A stretch of DNA of 64,000 nucleotides from Rhytidiadelphus loreus (lineage: Eukaryota > Streptophyta > Bryopsida > Hypnales > Hylocomiaceae). Both the position numbers and the translations under genes were made by a program. The stretch spans positions 75,039,093-75,103,092 of the forward strand of contig OX344763.1 in NCBI GenBank assembly GCA_947034895.1. Direction: 5' to 3'. Below, piece after piece: positions 1 through 11,685 of this stretch. The notes under the pieces are model-generated. The model was given only the letters and a program-made list of their open reading frames with translations. It ran no database searches and had not been told where the DNA came from. Position 1 is the first letter of the stretch; each line of letters begins with the position of its first letter.

Positions 1-1395
1 GTTTTACTTTCATGGTCATTGAATTCAAATAGTTGTTTTTTCAATCCCTAAAAAAATGTAAGTCATACATCATTTACATTCTCTTATTATTTTTTCTATT
101 TCCAAAAATAAAAGCAAGTTGGTTTTTTTTCCCTATTTATTCTAATTCAAATATAGGAAACATAAATTTTAGACTTTTTTAGACTTTTCCTTCTTATTCG
201 TACTTTACCTATTTCAAAATAGATGAGAGATGTTTTTATTTATTTATTTAACCTTTTTCGCTCTCTTCCTATTTATTTTATTTGGAAAAAGGAAGTTCAT
301 TGACTTCTTGCCACCATTTTTTTTTTTTTTACAATGAAACAAGAGTGGATATTGCAAAAAAGATATGTAGCCATAAGCTTTGTCATTTATTAAACACGCA
401 ATTCGAGAAAACTCGAATGAATTCAATAATAAATGTAAATCTGGTTTTACCATATATATTATTCCTAGTAGCATAATGTTTTCCTACCATATTCTTTTTT
501 TTGGTATATGTCATCCAAATTGATAAAAACACACATTCTTTCATAGATGGTTGGAGTATGATATAAGTCCAACAATGACTTTCATTTATAGATTTGTGTC
601 CATACAAGAAATTTAGTTATTAGGCATGTAATTTACCAAAATTAGTGTGTGTAACATAGTATGTAATTTGAGTCTACATCCAAAAATACATAATGAACAT
701 CTCATGTCAAAACAATTACAAAGACATTATTGTTACAATTGCAATGGTTAATAATCATAACATTGGTTATTAACAATTGAATTAGTTATTAACAATAAAA
801 TTAGTCATTAACAATAAAATAAGTCATTTACAAAAAAATTAAGAATTAACAATGAAATTAATTAATAAGAAAAAAATTAGTTAACAACAACTTCTTCTAA
901 AACAATTGCAAAGATTTAACTTCTGTTCAGATAATCAATAAGGAATCCATTTGTACCACAACCGACCTCAACCCTAATGGCTCCCCAAATATAGTATAAA
1001 GTATAAACTAGTATTCCATAAATTTTGCAACACAAATGGGATTGAGCTCACAATCCTTTTTTTTTCCCTTGCGATTTGGTGCTCAAAAGCAACAAAAAAA
1101 TTAGGCTAGCTATAAGCTATAGGAATTTTTTAGGAAAATTTTGGATGAAATTGCTAGAAAAACTTCAACTTCTAGAAAAGTCTTCGATGAAATCGCCACA
1201 ATGTAAATGAAAATAGAATTTTAGATACTTAGTATCACATTTTCTATCCAGTACGTGGATGAATGTTGAAGCTTGGAGCCCCTCCGTAACATTTAGTATT
1301 GCCACTTTCCCAACGCAAGGAAAAATGGAAAAAAAAATATCACAATCTATAAACATGTACTAAAAAAGAAAAGAAAAGTCTATGCATTAATAGAT
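1..1395. other. AT-rich intergenic DNA
   Basis: I see no convincing gene here. The stretch is AT-rich with long A and T runs. Positions about 750-860 hold several imperfect direct copies of a TTAGTCATTAACAATAAAA-like unit. Short open frames lack codon structure or homology to anything else in the window. Confidence 0.6.
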
Positions 1396-1675
1396 GGACC
1401 CGCGGTCGCCTGGGACCCGAGGTCGCCCAGGACCCGCTGTCGCCTTCGCAAAGTGGACCCGTGGTCATCCTGGACCCGCGGTCGCCCATTCGCCCGGGAT
1501 CCTTCGACCCGCGGTTGCGTTGGAGCACCTGTCCAGACCCGCAGTCGCCCCACTCTAGGACCCGTGGTCGCCCTGGAGCACTTGGGCTGACCCGCACGAG
1601 CCCCACTTCAGGACCCGCACGAGCCCCAAGGGCGACCTCGGGTACATCAGCGTTCTCCTCCACCCGCAGTCGCCA
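1396..1675. repeat. GC-rich motif array upstream of the EPEPW coiled-coil gene
   Basis: About nine imperfect copies of GACCCGCGGTCGCCC, with variants at the GCGG and CGCCC positions and irregular spacing, stand out from AT-rich surroundings. The array ends about 280 bp before the ATG at 1956. The same motif recurs at 7781-8130 and 8676-8905, before two other genes, and is absent from the rest of the window. I infer a promoter-proximal binding array private to one transposon family. Short open frames across it are by-products of the GC-rich repeats. Confidence 0.7.
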
Positions 1676-1955
1676 TTAAATTTTCCCTGGCATTCTGCGC
1701 ACTGTCTTTCATCTGCTGATGTGGCTGAATGCGTGCACAGAAGCTAGGGGTTTCAGTTGTGGGGGGGGGTTGTCCCTTTGCACGGCTCATTTTATTCACG
1801 CTTGGATGACATAGGGTGTTTCACGAGAACATTGTATTTTTGTAAATGTTAAATGTGATAGGATTACGTTTAGCATTTTTTACACCTACGGTTTAGGCTT
1901 GCAATCCTAAACCGCATAGTACTTAGTTGGCTATTTTTGAGACGAAGTGATCGTT

Positions 1956-3350
1956 ATGGAGGGCGAGGACTCTCAACCGCCACACAGTATGTCAAGATAC
2001 TGACTTCGGCTCACCAAAAAGGCGGTTCGTGACAAGGATCGTAAAAGGAGCGGCAAACCTCGCAAGAAGCGTGTACCCATCTTGTTGCATCCAAAGATGA
2101 AGGCCTTTTTGGGATGGGAAGTAGAACCAGAGCCTTGGACATATGAAACTGTAAACAAATATGTGGATTGGTGCCACATTAACAAGTTGTTCCCGTTTTG
2201 GCGACACCCTTTGCACGTGAAGTCTAATAAGGCAAATTTGGCTTACTGCAAGAGTGTTGTCTTCCAGCGAAGGTGTTTGGAGGTATGGCAGCAACTCTAT
2301 TTAGAGTCCCAGCCTTATCGAAATGACAACTTCTCTTTCTATCTTGTGCAAATGGTGTACGTTGAAGTTCAATTGAAGAAAAAGGTAGATTGGACAACCT
2401 TGAAGGAGCTTCCTATCGGTGACCGCCCGGACAGACCGATAGTGCTGGATGAAGAAGGACTTCTTCAAGCAAATCAGAAGCTTTTAGAAGCAAAGCCTGA
2501 CAAGTTGGCTGTTGGTGATGACCAAGTTCAATGGTCTTCAACTTCTAGCTCAGATGAGCACACTCACGAATACGATGGATATTCTTTTGAGAGTGACGAC
2601 GAAGACATTGGCAAAGAAAAACAAGAGGCGGCTGAGGACGTTCAAGTTGACAAGAAGGGAAAAAGGAAGCTTGAGGAGCCGCAATCATTGTCCAAGATTC
2701 AAAAACAAAGCTTAGATGTTCATGTACCGATCAATGTGGACCGTTCTGGTGCAGACATTGGATCCAGCGGAAGCAGTGACAATGATTCGGAAGACAATTT
2801 GGAGATGTTGGGCACTAAGATCGAAAGTGCACGAGCAGCTTTGACTTCAACAGTAGCGGATCTTATGAATTTGAAAGAGAAGGTACAACATCTTCCAGTG
2901 AATCCAACTGTTGTGGATGGGTTGAAGAAGGAGTTAGAGGCGACTGAAAACGCCATTGCTGAAAATGAGAAGATTTACTCTAAGTTAAACAAAAGTAGAG
3001 TAAATTATTTCAAGAAGATCGAAGACGGGCGAGCACACATTTCCAATGATTTAGCGATGCTTCAAAATAAACTTGATCTTTTGCAACGTGATAAATGGTC
3101 CCATCAAAGCGAAAGGAGAAGCTTGAATCTTCAAATACGTGAGCTAGAGATGGAATATTATGATGATGCCTTAAAAGAAGCCAAAAAAGAGGGCATCTTG
3201 GCTTTAGCTCCGGATTATGGTAGCAATACAGAAGAAAGAGCAACGCTTTTTTATTTGGTGAAGCTACTGGAGAAAAAACAAGAGTTGTTGTACGAGGGCA
3301 TATTGGACTTGGAGCGCCACATCCTTTATTTTAAGGAATGGCGCAAGTAG
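1956..3350 (+). pseudogene. EPEPW-domain coiled-coil protein, RING-less relative (in-frame stop)
   Basis: The function is unknown. The frame runs from ATG 1956 to 3350 with one in-frame TGA at 2001-2003 (codon 16). After the stop come a basic stretch rich in K and R, then a domain with GWEVEPEPWT, YVDWCHI, NKANLAYC and VDWTTLKE. That domain is shared with the RING genes at 7643-5118 and 32517-51890. A Ser/Asp/Glu-rich linker follows, then about 170 residues of predicted coiled coil (KKELEATENAIAENEKIYSKL). Unlike the two paralogs it has no RING finger. The homology to them extends upstream of the first internal start codon, which supports ATG 1956. The N-terminal stop makes it a pseudogene unless a downstream start or splicing bypasses it. 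Confidence 0.6.
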
Positions 3351-3599
3351 AGTGTGGAAGCCATAGGTGCCACCCGTGCGGAACTTCAAAGAATGGGACC
3401 GGAGCCCAAAGAAAGTGACTTTGTGAATAGTGAAAAAAGTGCTTAGTGGTTGGATCTAGTGTGGTAGAAAAAAACATTTTGGCCTTCCAATTTTCGATTT
3501 TCCAAAGGTTTTGTGGAATAAAGAAATTCACACCTTTGTTTTTGAAATGTACATATGTTTTTATTATATTTTGAATACGAGGGCTATGAATTTGGTGTC

Positions 3600-4620
3600 T
3601 TTGCAAGAATGGATGTCAGAGATGGTACCTATGGGCTGAAATTTTGGACTGAATTTTTGAAACTTTATTTGAAGATAGAAAAAACGATTACCTTTGTGGT
3701 AATATAACTTTTTTTCCAATCGGTGCCCGGGAACAAAAGTTATGCCCATATAGTCCAAACTCCAAAGCAGGGGAGAATGGGCAGCAAAAAAATGTGACAA
3801 GCATTTGAATTTATTTTTCTAAATTTTTTTCCCTCACAGATTATAATTTTGTCTATCCGGAAAGCTTTTTTTCATTTCATTTGGATTTTTTATGAGAAAG
3901 TTATGGACAATCTTGTTTATTGGGCAATTAGAGCTTCTGGTGGGAAAAATACCTTGTAAGATTAATTTAGGAACGCAATTTTGGCAATTGTTCAAGAAAA
4001 GAAGTTTCACATGGTTTAGTTTGCTTGCAACAACAATTTGACCGTGGGGATTAGTGCATTTTAATTCTATCTTAGAAAGAAAATAGATTTTCATTCAATC
4101 TCATATGTACTTCTATTCTACAATTTTTTTAAGAATGAAAATTAAGTTTTTTTGAAAACCTTTTTTTATTTAGACTCTCAACTCAATTCTCCACTATATT
4201 TGTTTAAAGCTCAAAACTCTGTAGTGCAAGAAATTAAAGTGAAAAATGTTCAAAGTCAAATAATGTAGTCCAGCAATGTGCTGAAAAAATTGTTTTTTTC
4301 ACTTTAAATGCGGATATCTTGCAATCTGTAAGATGAAAAATTCTGAAATTTTTTCCACACATTCTCATACTAGTAAGGTGTAAGATCCTATGGTTATATG
4401 TGGGAAAAAAACAATTTTCAAAAACAATTTTGGATACTTTAAGAAATTGTTGAGTAGAAGTAGGTAAGATCTAGTTGTAAAATTTAAATAATGAATATCT
4501 CTAAAATGAAATGAAAATGGTGAGAGTGTGCTATCAAGTGAAGTTAACTATGTGACCGGACCTAATTTTTTTTTAGATTGTAGAAATTGCCTGGAGAAAC
4601 AAATCCTACAAGCAACTTTT
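3600..4620 (-). repeat. Dispersed non-coding repeat, copy 1
   Basis: On the minus strand this stretch aligns by eye with 52600-53350 and, more weakly, with 29480-30200 and 61350-61440. Shared landmarks are CAATCGGTGCC followed by an AAAGTTAT-type segment, GAAGATAGAAAA, and an ACCGTAGGAT...AAATTTCA...GATTG.AAGATAT...GCATTCAAA series. No copy has an open frame of note. All four lie beyond the 3' ends of the RING/kinase-type genes, so they look like transposon flank or subterminal DNA. Confidence 0.55.
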
Positions 4621-5117
4621 AAAAGAAGAAGCTGTAGACTCAAGTTGCCCGCCAAAGAAAATGGTCCATAACTTTCTCATAAAAAATCTGAATGGAATGA
4701 ATCAAATTTTTCCATGTAAACCAAAACATGTTGTATGAGAAAAAAATCCAAAAGGAAAAAATTCATTAAAAGATTTGAAGATTGCAATTTTGTGGGGACC
4801 GTGTATGGAATCATTGTGCGAGGCATTACAACAAATGTATTTGCATTTCACCAATTACATTTTAGACTACAAATGTATAAGTATGCCCAAACCTTCAAAA
4901 CCAAAGCAATAGAAGGTTGTTGTCGATAAGCACAGTAGTACAATACACAGCCAAGGCGTTATAGTTTTAGAAGCCAACATCTTAACTCTAATTCTTGCTA
5001 GAGTACTACAGTGTGCGAGTATGGATATGCTACGGCCCTTATACTATGGGCCTTACATCTTGTATACTACTACGATTAACTAGAACCACCGTTGAAGTAA
5101 GTATCTCATAGAAATGT
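4621..5117. other. Intergenic sequence, no gene seen
   Basis: This lies downstream of both convergent genes, 1956-3350 (+) and 7643-5118 (-). It is AT-rich and I see no motif or repeat. It may contain their polyadenylation signals. Confidence 0.5.
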
Positions 5118-7643
5118 TTAGTTCAAGTCCATTGGATTGTTTTGAGAACCACTCGTTGCACCTTGTTTGTAATCATTGGACTCTCCAACAACGAGTTTCT
5201 TCTTAGCACGAGTCCTTGAAGCAGGTCCATCTGCTTGTAAAATAGATTCCAAGACATTGGAGTTCTTGAGAGCTTCAAGTGTCCTTTTAGTTTGCGGAGA
5301 GTGTAACTCCAATAGATAATCGAGTGCTTGGCTTTGGTAATAAGGCCCGTATGTTGAGTCGAGGTAAGCCATACTATTCAAGTCTTCTAGAGTGGCATTT
5401 TCATCACGATTAGCCCCTTGTTCACCTTCAAAATTCCAACGGTGTCCTTCCGGATGAGCACCCCACTTGAAGGTTTCGGATGTCTTATCAAAATATCCAC
5501 CAAGGCATTGAAAAAAAAACGCCCTCTTCCCTGCATTGTGAGCTCCTTTTCCCATAAGGTTGAATGCCACTCTTAGAATTTCACGCGGGTCCATTTCCCA
5601 ATTCAATTGTGAGGCAGCAGCTCCCATTTCTTGATCATGTAGGCCTTCTCGCCAACTCCAAAGCAAGTCTCGTCCCCAAAATCGTGTCTCTACCGTCGTG
5701 TCTCTATTGTGTTCCCAAAAAGGTGGCATGTAAGTCATCAAGTTGAACATGGTATACAAGCGATCATGGAATGGTGCTGCACAAATCACACATCGTTGTC
5801 TAATCAGACATTGAGTGATGAGACACTGAGGATGGTACACATGTGTACATGATCCAAGTGCCCATCCTCCTTCTAGCCCAAATTGTTCTAGACATATGGG
5901 GCATTTGGTATGATCCAAGACGAAATGAGCTGGCTTTGGCCACAATAGACTTTGGTCTTTTTCGTTGAAGTGACTAGACATCTGATTTCCATGGTCCCAA
6001 CCATTTTGTGCCCAATCTATGACATTTTTTTCCACCACGTCAAGCATGGACATGTTATCCGGAAACATGTCCTCCATCAATGCCCATGATGTCAATCCAT
6101 TCTCTCGTTTAGGGGCATTTGCTACAAAGTTCTTCGAAACTTTGTCTAGCTCTTTCGCAACTTGTTGAGATTGATCCACGGAGAGAATGCACGCGACCTT
6201 CCAATGATAGTATGTCGCTGCCAACACTGCCAACTTCTCTCGAAGCATTCTGATTTCCTCAGCCAAATCAAGTTCCTTTGATGATTGTAGATGTGGAATG
6301 GCAGGAAACGAAAGTGAATCCTGAGTCCCTTGCAAACCATCAACGTGCGGATTGCTAGAATCTCTTGAGACGAACGGAAGCGGTGCCATTGGAAGAATTG
6401 AAGAACGCTTCGTATGCTTGGCAGGGGGAGAAAGGTGAATGACATCGCTGGTGAGGTCCCCAACAAGCTTGTCCAAGTGATGTGGATCCTGCTCAACAAA
6501 GGTTTCGTCCATGTCCGACAATGTGAAAGTCTGACGCTCTTTTTCTCGAAGGCCTTGTAAATCTTTCAATTGTTGAGAAATGAGAGCATTTTTTTGTTCA
6601 CATGTAGGCCGCCATTTCTTCACATCACCTTCTAAGGTTGCAATTTGTGCATCCTTGGTCTTCAAGAGGTCGAGAGCCTTCGCCAACGTCATCGCATTGT
6701 GAACAACATCAGATTCAGACTGTGGAATGGGAATGTGACTTGTGGCACATACGGGCGAGTCGTCACTTAAAGCAAAGTCGAAGACGTTGCTGGCGTCTTG
6801 TGGTGGCAAGATTGGAGTCGCAATTGTGGTTGAGGCTGATGCCAATCTAATTTTCGTGGTGGACCGTCGCACCTTGGCAGGATGTTTCATCTTCTTTCCT
6901 CACGATGATGAAGCGGCTTGAACATTTGGATCTGGAACTGGAACTGGAACTTGGACGGGGGTGATAATCTGCTCCTTCACTCGTACAAGCTTAGGAATCC
7001 GTGTGCCATCTGAATCATTATCCTCTTTTGATTCTTCCGTGTCTACCTCTTGAGTTTCTTTGTTTTGTGGATCACTTCGAAAAGGCCCAAGTCCACCCTC
7101 CGGAAATTTCAGAACCCCTCTTGGAATTATTCCAACTTCTGGACGCTCCACGTAGGTACTTTCTTTGATCGTGGTCCAGTCAACCTGTTTGTTCAAGGCG
7201 ACCTCAGCATAGGCACCTCTAGCAATGAACAAAGGGGCCTCATTCCTATTTACAAAAGGGGTTTTGTAGAGGACCTGCCACAATTCTAAACACCTTCGTA
7301 CGAAAGCTGGATTTTCACAATACTTCAAATTTGCCTTGTTATTGTGTCGGTTGTGATGATGGCGCCATGCCGGAAAGAACTTCCCGATGTGACACCATTC
7401 AATGTAGTCTTCGTACACCTGCATACTCCATGGCTCTGGCTCCTCGTTCCACCCTTTGAAAGCTAGGTGGTTATCATTGTTCAACACATGCCATCGCTTC
7501 TTGTGAATGTTACCCCTCCTTTTTCTAGTCTTGTCTTTGGCAGCCTTCCTAATTGCACCAGGAGTGCATACAGTGGAAAAAACCGGAAGGGACCCATCAC
7601 TGCTACCTCCAATTGCTATGAGATTTGCGGACGTCGCAAAATT
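5118..7643 (-). pseudogene. RING-H2 finger protein, copy A (in-frame stop)
   Basis: Likely a RING-H2 E3-ligase-type protein encoded by a transposon. The same frame is read through 7643-6903 and 6899-5118 and is broken only by a TGA at 6900-6902. The N part has GWNEEPEPWS, YIEWCHI, NKANLKYC and VDWTTIKE. A variable linker and a helical stretch follow. The RING is C-P-I-C (near 5915) ... C-T-H-V-Y-H-P-Q-C ... C-V-I-C, a C3H2C3 pattern. The C-terminal part is conserved with copy B (FFFQCLGGYFD, RTRAKKK). The open frame extends upstream of 7487 to a likely splice acceptor (CTTAG at about 7644), so a 5' exon is probable. It diverges from kinase copy A across a GC motif array. CGA to TGA decay is likely at the stop. 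Confidence 0.7.
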
Positions 7644-7774
7644 CTAAGAATTAAATGATAGCAAAAAATAGTATATATATTATCCAAAAGGGTCACGCAT
7701 GCAGCCAACAAAGGTTGCAAGACAGAAAGCCTCAATGGAAAATGAAGGTGATAGCATGATGATGGGCTACTGGC

Positions 7775-8135
7775 TATATAGGGCGAGTGACTTCGGTCTA
7801 GGGGGGCGAGTACGGATAGGGCAACTGCGTATCCAGCGACTGCGGGTCTGGGTAGGGCGACTGTGGGTCCAACGTGGGCGACAGCGGGTCTCGAGAGGGC
7901 GACCGCGGGTCCAAATTGGACGACTTCGGGTCCACCACCGAGTCTAGGTACCTTTTGCGCACCCACGGTCGCCCACCCAAGACTACTTCCTGAACCCGCG
8001 GTCTCCCTCCCAAACCCGCAGTCGCCAACTCGCGGTCTCCCTCAGAAAATTGCAATCGCCCATCCGCTGTCGCCCTCCTCCACCCGTAGTCGCCCACCCG
8101 CAGTCGCCCCTACCCGCACTCTCCTACCCGTACGC
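7775..8135. promoter_or_regulatory. Two-faced GC motif array and TATA box of RING copy A
   Basis: The left half (7781-7935) carries the motif as GGGCGACNGCGGGTC and the right half (7960-8135) as ACCCGCNGTCGCCC, so the array is arranged as a large inverted repeat around 7945. A TATATA at 7775-7780 is placed to serve RING copy A on the minus strand. Many units carry CG or CHG transitions. Confidence 0.6.
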
Positions 8136-8164
8136 GCCCTCCAATTTGCCAAGTGGATGCCATG

Positions 8165-8640
8165 TGGCATCCACCTGGAGGGGGGTAATTTCCTGTAAAG
8201 TCAAAGGTAAATTTGACTTTTCGTGACGTCGCGTGGGCTCTACTAGACGTGGCACGACGTCTGTCTGTCGCGGTGTCGTGCTGTCGCAGCGAACAACCCT
8301 GCCTTTGTCATCTCAGTTCGCAATTCATAGTGGTCCTTGACCGAACCTGTAAGACCAAACCAGAACCTTGTACATCATGCACATTTGATTGGGAATCGAA
8401 CCGCAGACCTGCCATACTCCACTTGAGTTCAAAGAAGTCGACCCTTGTGTGAGAATCCCTTCCACTATTTCACCTTCCCGTTAGTCACATCGCGAATCAC
8501 CTTTGATGCACCACTCCTTGTCCATCCCATCTTTATTCTTTTTTTTTCTTTGATTCTATGGGCTCCAAAATACCATCAGCTGCCCAATACAAAATAGTCT
8601 CGAAGTTGCCCCACCCAAAGGCGCCCAAGCTCCAGCAAAG
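8165..8640. other. Spacer with a tRNA-like (SINE-like) fragment
   Basis: On the minus strand, 8402-8391 reads GGTTCGATTCC plus one base, matching a Pol III B box. An A-box-like TGAACTCAAGTGG lies about 30 bases upstream of it. This could be the head of a tRNA-derived SINE. No tail or target duplication was found, so this is weak. The rest of the spacer holds nothing recognisable. Confidence 0.3.
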
Positions 8641-8675
8641 AGGAATTACAAATGCGTGAATTTTCCATTGTTTCT

Positions 8676-8905
8676 GGACTTGCGGTCGCCCCACTCGAAG
8701 TCGCCTACCCCATTTGCCCTAGCACCCCAAAAGCTGGAAATCCCAAGTTCCAAGGCAACCACAAGTGTACGGGGCGACCTCGGGTCTATTGTTTTAGGAC
8801 CGCTTTGTTACCCTCGGTCACCCCACACCCGCACGCGCCCTGTCATCCGTACCCGCCCTTATGGCGACCACGGGTACTTAAGCGGTCGCCCTCACCCGCA
8901 TTCGC
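8676..8905. repeat. GC motif array upstream of kinase copy A
   Basis: Six to eight degenerate ACCCGCGGTCGCCC-type units occur in both orientations (for example GGGGCGACCTCGGGT near 8780 and GCGGTCGCCC near 8880). They end about 155 bp before the kinase ATG at 9060. The motif is the one used at 1396-1675 and 7781-8130. Confidence 0.6.
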
Positions 8906-9059
8906 CACTCTTGGTCCTGTGCTACGGCTTTCATCCACCTTGAAGTGGCTGAATGCGAGCTTGTGGGCCAAGGCGGTGATTGGAGGGTGGACTTGTTGCC
9001 CTTTTTTTCCACAACTCTATTTATTCATCGACTGTGGGTAACTTTGTGAAGGAAGAGCT

Positions 9060-9745
9060 ATGTCTAATCCAAGGGAAGGGAGTAGTGTAATGCATCCGTC
9101 CCTATGGAATATTAACCACAATGACCCCCGGGAATGGGAGAATGCTACAAGGAAATATGTAAGGGGCACCAACCTTGACAATCCCGCGGAGTTCCAAGTG
9201 ACTATTGATTCGTATGAGTCAACGGGTGTAGAGTCATCATCAAAGTCGAAGAAGTCAAAGACGGCACATGATAAGGATCCAACTTATCCTCCACGGGATT
9301 ATTCAATATTTGCACAGCGAGTGTGTTTCGAATGGTACGAGGAACGCACTGTAGAATTCCTGGAGTCTACATACTTGAGGCATAAAGAATCAGGCATCAT
9401 TAAGTTGAAGAGAGATTTGAGCACTTTTATTCTGAAAAAGTGCAAAGAATCTCCAAAATATGCTGATGTGGATGAAACGTACTTTGGCAACTATGAGGAG
9501 TGGATAGAGAACGTGCTCATAGAAATCAATTTCAATACCAAAAAAATCATTGTAGAGCACCGACCTATAGTCCTTGGGTGTGAAAATAAGGAGACCATCG
9601 AATTCCACGCAAAAATGGCACGGTGGCAGAAAGCGGCTTCTCGACTATCAAAGACTGTATCTAGGGCGATGGGGTGGTAGTTGGACGCATTGAAGGCTAC
9701 TCTTTCTCAAAACAGTGGATCGTCTCTCATGTGGATCAATTCTAC
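9060..9745 (+). pseudogene. Transposon-borne kinase family, copy A, N-terminal half only
   Basis: This matches the N-terminal domain of kinase copy B (32012-30432): a Ser/Lys-rich start, then PPRDYSIFAQRVCFEWYEERTVEF aligning with PPHEY...AVKFYTQRSV, and a conserved YFGNYEEWIENVL block. An in-frame TAG lies at 9678-9680. After it the frame resumes (ALKATLSQ against PWKATLED) until 9745, where similarity stops at a CCGG-rich LTR-like sequence. The catalytic domain is missing. The start ATG 9060 is the first in frame. It diverges from RING copy A. Confidence 0.6.
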
Positions 9746-10386
9746 TGTCACAACGTGATTTTTGTTTTTTTCTTAAGTTATCTACAAATTTGGATCAGAA
9801 GTTCTTGGCAGGAACTCCTATCCGGTTTACAGATAAGTAAGAACCGGAAATTAGGACAGGAATGAAGTAAGGTAGCTAACCGGATAATAAGCCTGAACCG
9901 GAATAGTTCATGACCGGAAGAATTCTGACCAGGTTAGATTAGGTTAACCGGATTAGTTAATGATGACCTAATTTGGCGGCGCTGGCAGTATATAAGGGAG
10001 CGCTCTGCCAATTAGTTCCCCTTTTTCAAACCCTGTGTGTAGGAGCCCTCTCGCTGCTGGAGTTGTTGTTGTGTTGCCCAGTTGGGTTTCTTGTCATATC
10101 TGTAAGGAAGAGTGAAATTATTGACTGTTGTCTTTGAACGCTGCGGGGTTGGAAATCTGCAATTGCAAATTTGTCGCTTTCCGGTTATGCGCTGTAAGGG
10201 AAAGTGAGATACGGGACGTGCGGCTAGGAGTGGAAAAGAAGGTAGAATCAGTAAGTATTTTGAGCGGAGTGCGTCCATGCCGCAGTTACGTAGGCCCAGA
10301 CAAAGCATAGCCACAACGGAGATCAAACTGAAGAAGGTGATTCCGGTCATCCCCTCACGGGAACCGGAGAAGGTGCAGGCGGAAGG
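9746..10386 (+). mobile_element. CCGG-rich LTR-like sequence
   Basis: It begins TGTCACAACG where kinase copy A stops, and ends where the FCP1-like gene of Element 1 begins. It holds many CCGG-centred motifs (AACCGG, CCGGAA) at 9820-9960 and a strong TATATAA at about 9992, followed by a leader-like region. This is the layout of a solo or truncated LTR. The last CA that could end an LTR is near 10376. No matching 5-bp target duplication is visible, and no internal retroelement sequence adjoins it. Confidence 0.4.
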
Positions 10387-11500
10387 CGCCTCAACCACGG
10401 CAGTAGGACATCCAAGAGGAACGTATCCTTAGGACCATTCCCCCTGTTTGTCCAAGTGTCTGGGAGAATTACATTCTCGCTCTTGTTCATGATTTGCTTA
10501 CTTGGACTGTCGTCTATTATGATAGTATTATCCGACGTAAAATTCCCTCGTGAGCCATTGAACAAGGCACTCAAGTTCTTCAGGAAGAGGTCCTTATTTG
10601 TACCCAGCTCTTTGAAAGTAACGACCCTTCCAAAACCATCCCTGCACTTAAGAGTCGTGTAGGTGCCTTGAGCAAGTACAATTACGGGGCTCTCTAGACC
10701 ATCGAAAAGATGCTTGACTACGCATTCAGTATTGGCCATAACCATGGAGCTCCACACTGAATTAGTAGTTATCGTTCCTAATTCACAGAGGAACTGAGAA
10801 CAGTGCGGCCTCACATGAACTTCTTTTGACTCCAGAATGGTGGGATTTGTGGCCGATTGGCCCTACGAAGGATCTAGTACGTGACTATAATAGCCCTTTG
10901 ATTTCAAATCTATAGTCGCACATAAAATCCCATTCAGGTCAAGGATGACATTGAGCCACTTCTTTGTCACCCCGGACCTGGATGGAATAGTTCCCTCCCT
11001 TGATGGCTCTCCACGCAGACATGGAGGATCCGGACCCTGCTATCAAAGATACAAATGTGCAGCTAGTTACTAGCCTGCACTGACACATTTACGAACCGAA
11101 CACCAAAATACAAAATGAATGCAAAAAAAGAAAAAACAAGATGAACTTTGGCTATTGCATGGAACATGACAATCGAGATTTCGACAATTTTAATTTAAAG
11201 TTACAGAAGTAATACCTGATTAGGATTTGAGTCCCGTGACATTTTGACGACATTGAAAACCTTCACTGGAGATTGCTGAATTGCGACCTCACCGGGCATA
11301 ATCTCGGGAAAGGCTAAATCATCATTCTCAACTTCCGGTTCTACCGAGGGTAGGATTTTTGCTTCAAGGGCTGGCAACTCCGTGACTTCTTGGAGGACGT
11401 CCATAATATCATCGTGATCAACATGAAGAGCATCATGCTCTTCATTTGGATTGAGATTGGAGGAGGAAGGCACAACATCAACAGCAACTGGGCCTGCCAT
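10387..11500 (-). pseudogene. FCP1/NIF-like HAD phosphatase gene of Element 1 (truncated)
   Basis: Two exons: 11500-11216 (starts MAGPV, 95 codons, ends CAG before GTATTA) and 11039-10387 (after a TAG acceptor). Exon 2 has the HAD motif I signature as LDLNGIL, a VWSS segment and the motif IDDSP, as in C-terminal-domain phosphatases of the NLI-interacting-factor family. In classical members motif I is DxDxT/V; here the second Asp is Asn. An in-frame TAG is at 10863-10865. The 3' end is cut inside LLPWLRRL by the LTR-like sequence. The intact homolog is at 46335-47488. Confidence 0.7.
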
Positions 11501-11685
11501 TCATAATTATAGAAAATGGAAAATGTAAGAACATCTTATATTAATTCCGCAGAAAACGGAAAATACAATACAAGACATATTGATGAAAACTATGAACTTC
11601 GTCGTTCCATTCACAAAGAGTTTTCATTCACCAAAAAATAGTTTTTGTCTCTGATTTCAAAACTACACCTACGTATAATACAAAT

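Noticed and set aside
1340..1679. Protein-coding frames in the GC-rich array
   Set aside because: Opposite-strand frames overlap within a degenerate repeat and show no homology.
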